From Qipengyuania_B sp965214525 (GTDB taxonomy: Bacteria; Pseudomonadota; Alphaproteobacteria; Sphingomonadales; Sphingomonadaceae): a stretch of DNA of 64,000 nt. The stretch is taken from positions 1,984,001-2,048,000 of the forward strand of contig OZ243959.1 of the NCBI GenBank assembly GCA_965214525.1, written 5' to 3'. The notes below the pieces were generated by a model, which was given only the letters and a program-made list of their open reading frames with translations, searched no databases and was not told the DNA's origin. Each line of letters starts with the position of its first letter. The first letter of the stretch is position 1. Shown piece by piece: positions 43,596 to 52,208 of the stretch. A program made the position numbers and the translations under genes.

Positions 43596-44999
43596 TTAGT
43601 GTCCGGCTTGCGGCCCACGTTCTAGTCCGGATGCCGCGAGTTGTTCGTCGATCTGCGCCATCAGCCGATCGAGTCCCTGCTGGCTGTCACTTTCCGCCCG
43701 TGCAACCAGCACGTCTTGCGTGTTTGACGCGCGCAGCAGCCACCATCCGTCGGGTGTGTTCACGCGGACTCCGTCGGTAGAATTGACCTCGTATTCGCTG
43801 TCCGAAAGGCGCTCTTTCACTTCGTCAATCGCTGCGAACTTGCGCGTTTCGTCGACCTGGAACCGCATTTCCGGCGTGTTCAGCATGGCAGGCATTCCGT
43901 CGCGCAACTGCGTTACCGATTGGCCAAGCCGTGCTGATGCCGCCATCAACCGCACACCGGCATAAAGCGCGTCATCATACCCGTAATAGGTATCGGCAAA
44001 GAAGACGTGGCCACTCATCTCGCCTGCGAGGGGGGAGCCGGTTTCCTTCATTTTCGATTTAATAAGGGAATGTCCGGTCTTCCACATCAACGGCTTGCCA
44101 CCCAATTGGCGCACATGATCGAACAGGGCTCCGCTGGCTTTCACATCGGCGATGATCGTTTCACCGGGCCGGCGCGCGAGGAGGTCCTGAGCATAAATCA
44201 TGAGCAACTGGTCGCCCCATATTACCCGCCCCTTGCCGTCGATCGCACCTATCCGGTCGCCGTCACCGTCAAAGGCTATGCCGAAATCCAGGTTCTTCTC
44301 GGCGACCAGTCGCTTGAGATCGCCTAGGTTCTCCTCAACGGTCGGATCGGGATGATGGTTGGGAAAGTTCCCATCCACTTGGGTGAACAATGTATGATGC
44401 TCACCCGGCAAGCGGGCCACCAATCGTTCAAGCGCCGGACCGGCCGCGCCATTTCCGGCATCCCATCCAACCTTCACCGATTGCAGGCCGTCCGCCGCGA
44501 TCCCGTCCAATCCCTCCAGCAGACGGACGACATACTCATCGAGAATCTCGCGCTGTGTGATCTTGCCCGCCCCGTCGGACCACTTTCCTTGCGCGGAGAG
44601 TTCGCCAAGCTTCGCAATGTCCTCGCCAAAGAACGGACGACCCTGAAATACCATCTTGAAGCCATTGTAATTGGCGGGATTATGGCTTCCGGTTATCTGA
44701 ATGCCGCCATCGATCTGTTCGGATGAGGCTTCGGCGTAATACAGCATCGGGGTCGGTCCCATGCCGATGCGCACAACATCGCACCCGCTCGCGGTCAAAC
44801 CTTCGGCCAGAGCACGCTCCAACATGGGCGAACTGATGCGTCCGTCGTAACCCACCGCAACCCGCGATCCACCCGCTTCGCGCAGCATCGAGCCGAACGT
44901 GCGACCGATCGCGCGCGCATCATCCGCCCCCAGGGTCTCTCCGATAATTCCGCGAATGTCGTATTCGCGCAGGACGGTGGGATGGAATTGGTGGCTCAT
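43596..44999 (-). CDS. Phosphomannomutase/phosphoglucomutase
   Basis: 467 residues. MSHQFHPTVLREYDIRGI start, catalytic serine in ITGSHNPANYNGFKM, metal loop AFDGDGDRIG, sugar loop EMSGHVFFADTYYGYDDA, and the C-terminal phosphate-binding RASNTQDVLVARAES. It interconverts hexose 6- and 1-phosphates for envelope polysaccharides and GDP-mannose. It overlaps the J-domain gene (ATGA), which is an arrangement seen in sphingomonads. Confidence 0.94.
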   Translation of the reverse strand: MSHQFHPTVLREYDIRGIIGETLGADDARAIGRTFGSMLREAGGSRVAVGYDGRISSPMLERALAEGLTASGCDVVRIGMGPTPMLYYAEASSEQIDGGIQITGSHNPANYNGFKMVFQGRPFFGEDIAKLGELSAQGKWSDGAGKITQREILDEYVVRLLEGLDGIAADGLQSVKVGWDAGNGAAGPALERLVARLPGEHHTLFTQVDGNFPNHHPDPTVEENLGDLKRLVAEKNLDFGIAFDGDGDRIGAIDGKGRVIWGDQLLMIYAQDLLARRPGETIIADVKASGALFDHVRQLGGKPLMWKTGHSLIKSKMKETGSPLAGEMSGHVFFADTYYGYDDALYAGVRLMAASARLGQSVTQLRDGMPAMLNTPEMRFQVDETRKFAAIDEVKERLSDSEYEVNSTDGVRVNTPDGWWLLRASNTQDVLVARAESDSQQGLDRLMAQIDEQLAASGLERGPQAGH

Positions 45000-45286
45000 G
45001 CGGAAGGTCCTCGGTTGTCTGGAAGGCTGGCAAGCAGCGTGTCTCTCGCTGCGTTCAGCGTTTGCGCATCGGCGGGGTTCCCGCCTCGATCAGGGTGGCG
45101 GGTCGCCAACAGCCGCCGATGCGCATCCACGATCTCGGTTCGTGTGGCAAAGCGCGAGACGCCCAGCAGGCGGCGGGCTTCGGCCTGATGGTCCTTTGGC
45201 GGTGCCAGCATGGTCCAGGGCCAGCTGCCGAACGCCATCCGCCAGAACAGCACGGCCAGCAGCACGATTATCAGCGCCTTGACCAT
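44996..45286 (-). CDS. Small membrane-anchored J-domain protein
   Basis: 96 residues. N-terminal transmembrane helix (VKALIIVLLAVLFWRMAFG), then a DnaJ domain with the HPD motif in ATRHPDRGGNP. J-domain proteins recruit Hsp70. The small membrane-anchored form often sits near phosphomannomutase in Sphingomonadales. Start and stop overlap neighbours on both sides. Confidence 0.87.
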   Translation of the reverse strand: MVKALIIVLLAVLFWRMAFGSWPWTMLAPPKDHQAEARRLLGVSRFATRTEIVDAHRRLLATRHPDRGGNPADAQTLNAARDTLLASLPDNRGPSA

Positions 45287-46101
45287 CAGGCGGCTTGCAC
45301 CCCGCGGTTCGACGCCACCTCAGGCAGACGCAGATTGGCGAGCAAGCCGCGCAATTCCTGCCGTGCAACGAGGTGACTGGTGCCCAATTCACCCAAATGC
45401 CCCCGATCCAGCAAGGTCAGGCCAGAAGGGAACAACTCGCGGTAGATCACCCGCTCGCTCAACCCCTTGGCCACCCGGAAGCCGACCCGCTTCGACAGCT
45501 CACCCAAAGCCTTCTCGATCCGCCCCTGGTTGCGCGCTTCTACATGGCCGGTGCGGTTGCGCACTACCACCCAATCCATCTCGCGGCGCTGTTGTTCGAT
45601 GGTCGCACGGCTGCGCTTCAACCGCGCCTCCCAGATCAATTCCGCGTAGAAGCTGAGTTTCTTCACCTTGAAGGTTTCCCCCTCGACCTGCCCGATCAGA
45701 TCGAAGTCGACAAAACTGTCGTTCATCGGGGTGACGAGGGTATCGGCTTGCGAGGCCACGTGACGCGCCAGCGGATCGTCCCGCCCCGGCGTATCGAAGA
45801 TGACGAAATCGCAGTCGGAGCCAAGCGCGGCGATGCGCTCTTCCAATTGTCCTTCGCTCCATCCGTCGACCACTTCGCAAGCGGCAGTCGGCAGGTCGAT
45901 GCCACGCCTTGCCGAAGTCTCCGCCCGGTTCTCGAAATAACGATGCATCGTGCGCTGCCGATGATCGAGATCGAACGCCGCCACGCGCGCGCCTTGGCTG
46001 GCAAGCGCGACCGCCACATGCACCGCGGTGGTGGATTTTCCGGTGCCGCCCTTCTCGTTGGCGAAAGCTATACGGTGAAGAGGGGATGGGGACACGGGCA
46101 A
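45286..46101 (-). CDS. mipZ: MipZ-like ParA family ATPase
   Basis: 271 residues. Deviant Walker A in FANEKGGTGKSTTAVHVAVALA, Walker B-like DFVIFDTPGRDD, and the typical MNDSFVDFDLIGQVEGETF, LSFYAELIWEARLKR and MDWVVVRNRTGH segments of alphaproteobacterial MipZ. It forms gradients from the ParB-bound origins and positions FtsZ at midcell. First codon is TTG (46101) or GTG (46095). It shares a promoter region of about 100 bp with panC. Confidence 0.93.
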   Translation of the reverse strand: MPVSPSPLHRIAFANEKGGTGKSTTAVHVAVALASQGARVAAFDLDHRQRTMHRYFENRAETSARRGIDLPTAACEVVDGWSEGQLEERIAALGSDCDFVIFDTPGRDDPLARHVASQADTLVTPMNDSFVDFDLIGQVEGETFKVKKLSFYAELIWEARLKRSRATIEQQRREMDWVVVRNRTGHVEARNQGRIEKALGELSKRVGFRVAKGLSERVIYRELFPSGLTLLDRGHLGELGTSHLVARQELRGLLANLRLPEVASNRGVQAA

Positions 46102-46202
46102 AGAGGGCTTTCTGGCAGGGGCTGGTTGTCTAGGATCGAAGACGACGGTAATCGCTGCTTCGTCGGCTTGTGCGCGGCATTCTTATCGGAGGGGCGGCAC
46201 CG

Positions 46203-47063
46203 GTGCAAACGATCCTGCAACTGGATATGTTGAGAAACGCGGTCGCCACGTTACGCGCCGATGGCGGCACGATCGCCCTGGTGCCGACGATGGGCGCTCT
46301 GCACGATGGCCACCTTTCGTTGGTGAGAGCGGCGCGGGGGGCGGCGCGGCACGTCGTGGCGTCGATCTTCGTGAACCCCAGACAGTTCGGGCCGAATGAG
46401 GACTTCGCGGCCTATCCCCGTCAACTGGCGCACGACCGCAACCTGCTCATGAAGGAGGGCGTGGCGCTGCTGTGGGCACCCGAAGCGGCCGAAGTCTATC
46501 CACCTGGCTTTGCCACCACGATCTCTGTTGGAGGCATCGGCGATGTCCTGTGCGGTGCGGATCGGCCGGGGCATTTCGATGGCGTAGCGACGGTGGTGTG
46601 CAAACTGTTTAACCAGGTGCGCCCCGACATGGCCTTTTTTGGCGAGAAAGACTGGCAGCAGCTTGCCGTCATCCGGCGTATGGCGCGTGATCTCGATCTC
46701 GTGCAGCCCGCACCCGACGCCATCCGTGGCGAGCCCATCGTGCGCGAGCCGGACGGCTTGGCGATGAGTTCGCGCAACGCCTACCTGTCGCTCACCGAAC
46801 GGAAAATAGCGGCGGCCCTGCCAGCGGCCATGCGCCGGGCCGTCGCGGGACTTGAGAGCGACCGGCCGCCGGCAACGATACTCGATGACCTATGCGGCGC
46901 TCTGCAATCTGCGGGGTTCGACCGGATCGACTATGCGGAAGTGCGCGATGGCCGAACCCTCGAACAGTGTGCGCAAGCCGGGGACAGCGCGCGGTTGTTC
47001 GTTGCTGCCCGTATCGGGAAAACCCGGCTGATCGACAATATGGCCATCACACCGCAGGGTTAA
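46203..47063 (+). CDS. panC: Pantothenate synthetase
   Basis: 286 residues from a GTG at 46203, with GGAGGGG nine bases upstream. Motifs: ALVPTMGALHDGHLSLVRAA (HIGH-like), SIFVNPRQFGPNEDFAAYPR, GEKDWQQLAVIRRM and SSRNAYLS. It joins pantoate and beta-alanine in coenzyme A synthesis. It converges on the TonB receptor with 10 bases between stops. Confidence 0.95.
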   Translation: MQTILQLDMLRNAVATLRADGGTIALVPTMGALHDGHLSLVRAARGAARHVVASIFVNPRQFGPNEDFAAYPRQLAHDRNLLMKEGVALLWAPEAAEVYPPGFATTISVGGIGDVLCGADRPGHFDGVATVVCKLFNQVRPDMAFFGEKDWQQLAVIRRMARDLDLVQPAPDAIRGEPIVREPDGLAMSSRNAYLSLTERKIAAALPAAMRRAVAGLESDRPPATILDDLCGALQSAGFDRIDYAEVRDGRTLEQCAQAGDSARLFVAARIGKTRLIDNMAITPQG

Positions 47064-47073
47064 TCGCGTCGCT

Positions 47074-49872
47074 TCAGAACTCCGCTGCGAGCGAGAAGTT
47101 GAACACCGTACCGCGATCGTAGGTGTTGATCTCGATGCGGTTGTTCTCGTTCTCCTGGAATTCGAAGTTACCTCGCCCGAAGATGTTCCGCACCTCGAAC
47201 TCGACTTCCAATTCCGGGCCGAGGAACTCGAACGATTTGCGGGCGACGAAATCCACGGTCAGACCAGGGTCCTCGATCACGTCCGGGCGCTGGAAACCGC
47301 GGCTGACCACGCGTTCGCTGGCATAGTTCAACAGGATGTAAGCCTGTTCGGTGCGTTCGGTATCCTCGATGCCGAATTGCACGTTGGCGATGTGATCGGC
47401 TTGCCCGGTCAGCGGCGCGCCGTCGCGGAAATACAGGTCTGCATCGGCCTCCCCGCCGGGCGGAACGAAGGTCGTATCCGCGTCGGCAACCGACAACGTT
47501 GAGCTGGTAAAGGTGTAGTTGAGAATTGCCTGCACGCGCTTGGTTTCGAAAAAACCACCGAGGTCGTACAGATCGTAGCCGTAGACCGCTTCGACTTCGG
47601 CCCCGTAAAGTTCGGCTTCCGGGGCGTTGGCATAACTGGTGAGCAGGCTGCCCGCGCTGGTGGTGATGAAGGATTCGATCGGGTTGTCTATCTTCTTGTA
47701 GAAGGCGGCAACGCTGAACCGGTCCGACCCGCCAAGATAATATTCTGCGCGTAATTCGGCATTGAACAGCTCGCTGTCGGTCAGGAAGGGGTTGCCGCGA
47801 TAGACCCGGTTGCTTTCCGGATCGAAATAGGTCTGTTCCACCAGTTCGCGGAATTGCGGGCGCGCGATCGTCTTGGATGCCGCAGCGCGTAATTGCAGAT
47901 CATCGAGCGGGCTATAGGTGATCGTGGCCGACGGCAGCCAGTATTGCTCGACATTGTTCGTCGGCGTCGATCCGGGGATGGGGGTTACGAAGATCGATTG
48001 ATCGAGGGCCACGATCTGTTCCGCATCCTCATAGCGGACGCCGAGTTCGACCGTCAGCTGATCGGTCGGCAATACGCGCACGATACCGTATCCGGCATGG
48101 ACCAGCAGATTGGCGTCGAATGCCGGGAACTGGCTGGTCTCGTCGAGCCGCACGTCGAACAGAGCGAGGGTCGCGCCGTTGATTATGTCGCCCGGTCGGC
48201 GCAGCCCGATGATCGGAATCAGACGGGGATCGGGGGTAAAGGTGACAGGATCGCCGGTAACGGGATCGACGAGATTCAGCGGCGCGCTTTCGGCGCGCGG
48301 CGAGAATTCGCGGCGGACCGAGCGCCGGTCGGTTTCGGTGTATGCGTACCCGACCGTCGCGGTGAGAAGGCTGGAGAGCCGATAGCTCAGGTCGACCCCG
48401 CCAAAATACTGCTCCTCGGTCAGATCGTCGAACGAGACGCTGCTGAGCCCGGTATCGGAAGCACGATTGAGGTAAACGGCGAATTGCTCTCCAACCGAAT
48501 CCACGACGCCGGGCGTATCGTCGGTAATGTTGGTGCGGGTGTAGGAGAATGTCGTATTGAACGGCGCTTCGCGGTCGGTGCGGGCATATCCGGCTCGCAC
48601 ATCAAGGGACAGGTCATCGAATTCGAACTCTCCGACGAATTGCGAATCGATGAGCTGGCGTTCGAACCACGCAGTCTGCTGGTCGGCGAAGTCGAACCCG
48701 GTCTCTCCCAGCTGCGACCGGGTGCCGAGGCCCAGCCGCGCCGTCTTCAGCGTGTCGCGAATATACAGGTTGGTGAAGCGTATCTCGTTCTCGCCAAACT
48801 CGAAGCCGAAGCCGAGCAATCCGTTCACCAACACGTTGTTGTCGGTGATGAAGGTGTCGAAATCCGACGTGATCACCGACAGATCGGTATTGGCCTGTTG
48901 CGATTTAACGGAGCGATTGCGCCAGGTGTTGGACAGGCTGGCGGTCGCAATGATCCCAAGATAATTGCCATCCCCGATCTCGAACGACGTCCCGCCGGAA
49001 ACCGCCGCTGAAAAGTTCGCAGGCAAGTTGCCGATCCGTTGCAGCGTGACGAGATTGGTCGGGAACAATTGGGCAGCGATGCCTTCCTGCACGCTGCCGG
49101 GCGTATCGTCGATGCGCACGCCGCTATCGATGAAGGCCTGCAGGTTGGACGGAATGTCGCGATTGCCATTGTCGAAACCGAACCAGTCGAAATCCGACCC
49201 GAAATAGCTCAATCCGTTTTGAAACGTGGTTTCGGTGTCCGCCCCGACCCCGCCGCTTATCCGCAGGAAACTTTCCGTCGGCACGGCGCGTGTCGTGAGG
49301 TTGATGACGCCGCCGCCGAACTCGCCGGGAAAGTTTGCCGAATAGCTTTTCTGAACGAGCGAGGAAGCGACGACGTTGGTCGGAAAGATGTCCAGCGGGA
49401 CCACCCGGCTCAACGGTTCGGGGCTTGGCAGCGGCAATCCGTTCAACAGCGCGAGCGAGTATCGGTCGCCCAGCCCGCGAACGAACACCCGGCCGCCGCC
49501 CACGACCGAAAGGCCAGACACCCGGCTCAGCGCGCCGGCAATGTCCCCTTCGCCCGTGCGCGCGATATCCTCTGCCGACAGCACGTTGAGCACCTGTGCC
49601 GAAGATCTTACCGGGTCGCGATTGATCCGCCCGGTAACCACAATCGTCCCGCCCGGGATGGAGATGTCGGGTGCTTCAGGCTCTGACCTCACATCATCGC
49701 CATCGACCGTCGGGTCAATATCATCCAACCCCTGCTCGACAGTCTCATCCGTTCCTGGATCGTTGCCGGGCGGGATACCCGGAGCGTTCTGCGCTTGCGC
49801 AAAAGCGGACGTCGGAACGGACAGGGCGCTCGTGACAAGCAGCGCGGTCGCCAGACGGTTGGCCGTAATCAT
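47074..49872 (-). CDS. TonB-dependent receptor paired with the upstream lipoprotein
   Basis: 932 residues from the ATG at 49872 (MITANRLATALLVTSALSVPTSAFA signal). Plug domain: SSAQVLNVLSAEDIARTGEGDIAGALSRVSGL, NGLPLPSPEPLSRVVPLDIFPTNVV, and PGEFGGGVINLTTRA. Long barrel ending in FNFSLAAEF. This is the oar-like/large receptor group of sphingomonads and Caulobacter. Substrate unknown. It lies 107 bases after the lipoprotein gene on the same strand. Confidence 0.92.
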   Translation of the reverse strand: MITANRLATALLVTSALSVPTSAFAQAQNAPGIPPGNDPGTDETVEQGLDDIDPTVDGDDVRSEPEAPDISIPGGTIVVTGRINRDPVRSSAQVLNVLSAEDIARTGEGDIAGALSRVSGLSVVGGGRVFVRGLGDRYSLALLNGLPLPSPEPLSRVVPLDIFPTNVVASSLVQKSYSANFPGEFGGGVINLTTRAVPTESFLRISGGVGADTETTFQNGLSYFGSDFDWFGFDNGNRDIPSNLQAFIDSGVRIDDTPGSVQEGIAAQLFPTNLVTLQRIGNLPANFSAAVSGGTSFEIGDGNYLGIIATASLSNTWRNRSVKSQQANTDLSVITSDFDTFITDNNVLVNGLLGFGFEFGENEIRFTNLYIRDTLKTARLGLGTRSQLGETGFDFADQQTAWFERQLIDSQFVGEFEFDDLSLDVRAGYARTDREAPFNTTFSYTRTNITDDTPGVVDSVGEQFAVYLNRASDTGLSSVSFDDLTEEQYFGGVDLSYRLSSLLTATVGYAYTETDRRSVRREFSPRAESAPLNLVDPVTGDPVTFTPDPRLIPIIGLRRPGDIINGATLALFDVRLDETSQFPAFDANLLVHAGYGIVRVLPTDQLTVELGVRYEDAEQIVALDQSIFVTPIPGSTPTNNVEQYWLPSATITYSPLDDLQLRAAASKTIARPQFRELVEQTYFDPESNRVYRGNPFLTDSELFNAELRAEYYLGGSDRFSVAAFYKKIDNPIESFITTSAGSLLTSYANAPEAELYGAEVEAVYGYDLYDLGGFFETKRVQAILNYTFTSSTLSVADADTTFVPPGGEADADLYFRDGAPLTGQADHIANVQFGIEDTERTEQAYILLNYASERVVSRGFQRPDVIEDPGLTVDFVARKSFEFLGPELEVEFEVRNIFGRGNFEFQENENNRIEINTYDRGTVFNFSLAAEF

Positions 49873-49939
49873 GGTCGAAAGCCCCTCATGCAAAGGCCGG
49901 ATCAGGTTCGGACAACGAAGCCCGCAGAAATAGTTGGAC

Positions 49940-49963
49940 GGGAGCGCGCATTGTGCGCGCCCC
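49940..49963 (-). promoter_or_regulatory. Hairpin between the lipoprotein and receptor genes
   Basis: GGG(A)GCGCGCA, loop TTG, TGCGCGCCCC (plus-strand order). Seven perfect pairs plus three after a bulge. No T-run. It could protect the upstream mRNA end or lower downstream expression. Confidence 0.4.
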
Positions 49964-49979
49964 GCCGGTGACCGCGCTG

Positions 49980-51533
49980 TCAGGTGGCCGGATACGTCGG
50001 TAGAGAAGTACAGGCTCCGGTGGTGCTGCCGAAGGTGAGGATCGACGAATTGCACGTCCAGTCTCGATACCAGGTGTCACCGGCATTCTCGACCGCGCCG
50101 ATATAACTGGTAGCGTCGAAGAAGCTCGAAAGGCTGGTGACGTCGAATGCGGCAATTCCAGCCTCGCCCGAACCGTTCACGAAACTCATGCCCAGCGTGA
50201 TGGTGAAGTTCGCATCGGTGTTGCTGCCGGCAGCGAACTCTGCCCTGACCTGATCATCCGTCACGCCGCTGCTGCCCTGGAACGGTCGTGTCTGGTCGCA
50301 ATCGCCGACCACCGACTGGAAGACGGGGTCTGCCGCCAGTGTAGCGGCTTCATCGATCCGGATGCAGGTTTCGGTATCGGTATCGATGACGCCGTTCGCC
50401 AGCACCAGCTTGCCGCCGCCGCGCGCGCGAACCACCTGCGAATTGGCCGTGCTCCGCTCGATAAAGGTGAAGTTGGCCAGTTGGAAGACCGTGCGCGGCC
50501 GAGCATCGACCGAGAAATCGCTATCGGGCGAATCAAGCTCGATGAGGTTATCGCCACCCGCGGTGCGTTGCGCGGCGATCACATATTGCAGATTAGCCTG
50601 CGCACCACTGTCGACGTCGAGCGAATCATCGTCCGCACCGGTTACGACGACATATTTCATGTTCACCGACCCGCCGAAAAACTCCATGCCGTCATCCGAA
50701 CTGTTGTGCGTCTGGATGTAATTGAAAACGGTGCCCGAACCGGTTCCCCCAGTCGTTAGCGATTGCAGTTCGCGACCTGGCGCGAGGCTGAAGCCCGAAT
50801 AACGGATCTGCACGTATTCCAAGCGGCCGGAACTGTCGCCAGCGTTGGAACCGCCAAACAAGGTGGTGACGTTCGTACCTTCCAGTTCCTGTTCGCACTG
50901 GTTCTGGTCCGCCGGGTTGATGACGCCCGTCCGGCAATCGGATACCGGTGCGCGGCCAAGCAGCACGATACCCCCCCATTGGCCAATCGATGTATCATTG
51001 CTGAGCCCCTGGATATTGTCGCGGCTGGTGAAGATGATCGGCCGATCGGCGGTACCGGAAGCGAGCAGCTGGTTGCCACGGTTCGCGACCAGGAAGGAAC
51101 GGCCGGTCGATCCGTACAGGATGACACCCGGCTCGACCGTCAGTTCGACCTGCGATCCGGTGCTGGCTGCACCCTGATCGGTGCCGATGTCCACGCGGCC
51201 GGGAATGGCGTACACGATGCCGGAGATGAAGGGGAGGGTACTGTCGGCGTCCACGAGCGCCGGAAGCTGGCACACCCGGTACGTTCCGGTCGGCCCCTGG
51301 ATCGTGCCGCCATCCGTCAGCCCGCCCGTCGCTGCGATGGTCGGGCAACCCGCGGCGGGCGTTACCAGCGATGAAGTCGGCGCCGGCGTCGGCGTGGGGG
51401 CGGGCGCCGGGGGATTGGTGATGGTGACGTTCACGTCTCCCGATGTGCCGGGCGATACGATTTCGTCGGCTCCGCAGCCCCCAAGGGCGATGGCGGAGCA
51501 ACCGATAATGAGCGTGCGATGGATGGTAGTCAC
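49980..51533 (-). CDS. Large exported lipoprotein, beta-helix-like, TonB-receptor partner
   Basis: 517 residues with signal peptide and lipobox (LIIGCSAIALGGCGAD). A Pro/Thr linker (APAPTPTPAPTSS) is followed by a long repetitive domain suggesting a right-handed beta-helix (ITFTSRDNIQGLSNDTSIGQ-like turns, RLEYVQIRYSGFSLA, LQYVIAAQRTAGG). Comparable lipoprotein/TonB-receptor pairs occur in Caulobacter and sphingomonads, with unproven substrates. It is transcribed first, then the receptor. I cannot assign a ligand. Confidence 0.85.
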   Translation of the reverse strand: MTTIHRTLIIGCSAIALGGCGADEIVSPGTSGDVNVTITNPPAPAPTPTPAPTSSLVTPAAGCPTIAATGGLTDGGTIQGPTGTYRVCQLPALVDADSTLPFISGIVYAIPGRVDIGTDQGAASTGSQVELTVEPGVILYGSTGRSFLVANRGNQLLASGTADRPIIFTSRDNIQGLSNDTSIGQWGGIVLLGRAPVSDCRTGVINPADQNQCEQELEGTNVTTLFGGSNAGDSSGRLEYVQIRYSGFSLAPGRELQSLTTGGTGSGTVFNYIQTHNSSDDGMEFFGGSVNMKYVVVTGADDDSLDVDSGAQANLQYVIAAQRTAGGDNLIELDSPDSDFSVDARPRTVFQLANFTFIERSTANSQVVRARGGGKLVLANGVIDTDTETCIRIDEAATLAADPVFQSVVGDCDQTRPFQGSSGVTDDQVRAEFAAGSNTDANFTITLGMSFVNGSGEAGIAAFDVTSLSSFFDATSYIGAVENAGDTWYRDWTCNSSILTFGSTTGACTSLPTYPAT

Positions 51534-51839
51534 GGTGACCTGTCCCCTCAGAGAGCCGAAGAATCGAGACGCGCCATCATTGGCGCCTGGTCATCGATAG
51601 GTTTGCCGTGTGACACTTTATTGTCAGGCCGCGCATGATTATTATGACGAACTGGCGACGGTTTGGGGACGTTTATAAGACAGTTAACGATGCCGGAGAT
51701 CAATTCACGGTTCCGATCACGAAGCCCGGCCGAAAAATTCGGTGTCTGATGACGGATTTATGACTTTATGACATTTTTGTTGCAGTTAATGACATAATGA
51801 GGCACTCTCCTGTTGATAAGATTAATTAGGAGAGAGATC
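51534..51839. other. 306-bp AT-rich divergent gap
   Basis: No gene. The 100 bp next to the plus-strand gene are AT-rich and carry five ATGA(C/G) elements at 51749, 51760, 51768, 51789 and 51797. The region should hold the promoters for the lipoprotein-receptor operon (minus) and the small exported protein (plus). Confidence 0.7.
51749..51802. promoter_or_regulatory. Direct-repeat array resembling a Pho box
   Basis: On the minus strand GTCAT elements lie 11, 8, 21 and about 8 bases apart. The pair at 51749-51764 reads GTCATAAATCCGTCAT, two GTCAT half-sites 11 bases apart with an AT-rich spacer, which is the spacing of a PhoB-binding Pho box (TGTCAT-N4-5-TGTCA). It is 216 bases from the lipoprotein start and 76 from the small exported protein gene. 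The binding protein is inferred only from motif spacing. Confidence 0.45.
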
Positions 51840-52199
51840 ATGCTATCCTTGGCCCTGATGTTGGTCGCCGGCGTTCAAGCCGGACCGGCGCTCAGCCAGT
51901 CCGATGTCGCTTACGAAGAATTGTCCAACGACCGAAACAAAGCGGCGATCGCGAAGATCGAAGCCAACACCGCCGTGGATGCTGAGCATCCCGCGCGCCT
52001 GATCAATCTGGGCATCGCGTTTGCGCGGGAAGGCCGGTTCGACGAGGCGGAAGAATGCTTTGCCGGCGTCTTCGATAGCGAACGCGTGCAGATGGAAACC
52101 GCGACGGGCAACTGGGTTGATTCCCATGTGCTGGCGCGACGGGCCATCGCCGAGCTCGATCGTGGAGCGTTCGGTCCGCAACGCCTTGCGAACCGCTGA
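51840..52199 (+). CDS. Small exported protein with one TPR-like unit
   Basis: 119 residues from the ATG at 51840, preceded by TTAGGAGAGAG. Signal peptide (MLSLALMLVAGVQAGPALS). The body ARLINLGIAFAREGRFDEAEECF is a TPR-like helix pair; WVDSHVLARRAIAELDRG follows. Small proteins of this pattern recur in sphingomonads, with no known function. It converges on the siderophore receptor gene. Confidence 0.78.
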   Translation: MLSLALMLVAGVQAGPALSQSDVAYEELSNDRNKAAIAKIEANTAVDAEHPARLINLGIAFAREGRFDEAEECFAGVFDSERVQMETATGNWVDSHVLARRAIAELDRGAFGPQRLANR

Positions 52200-52208
52200 C
52201 GCCAAACC

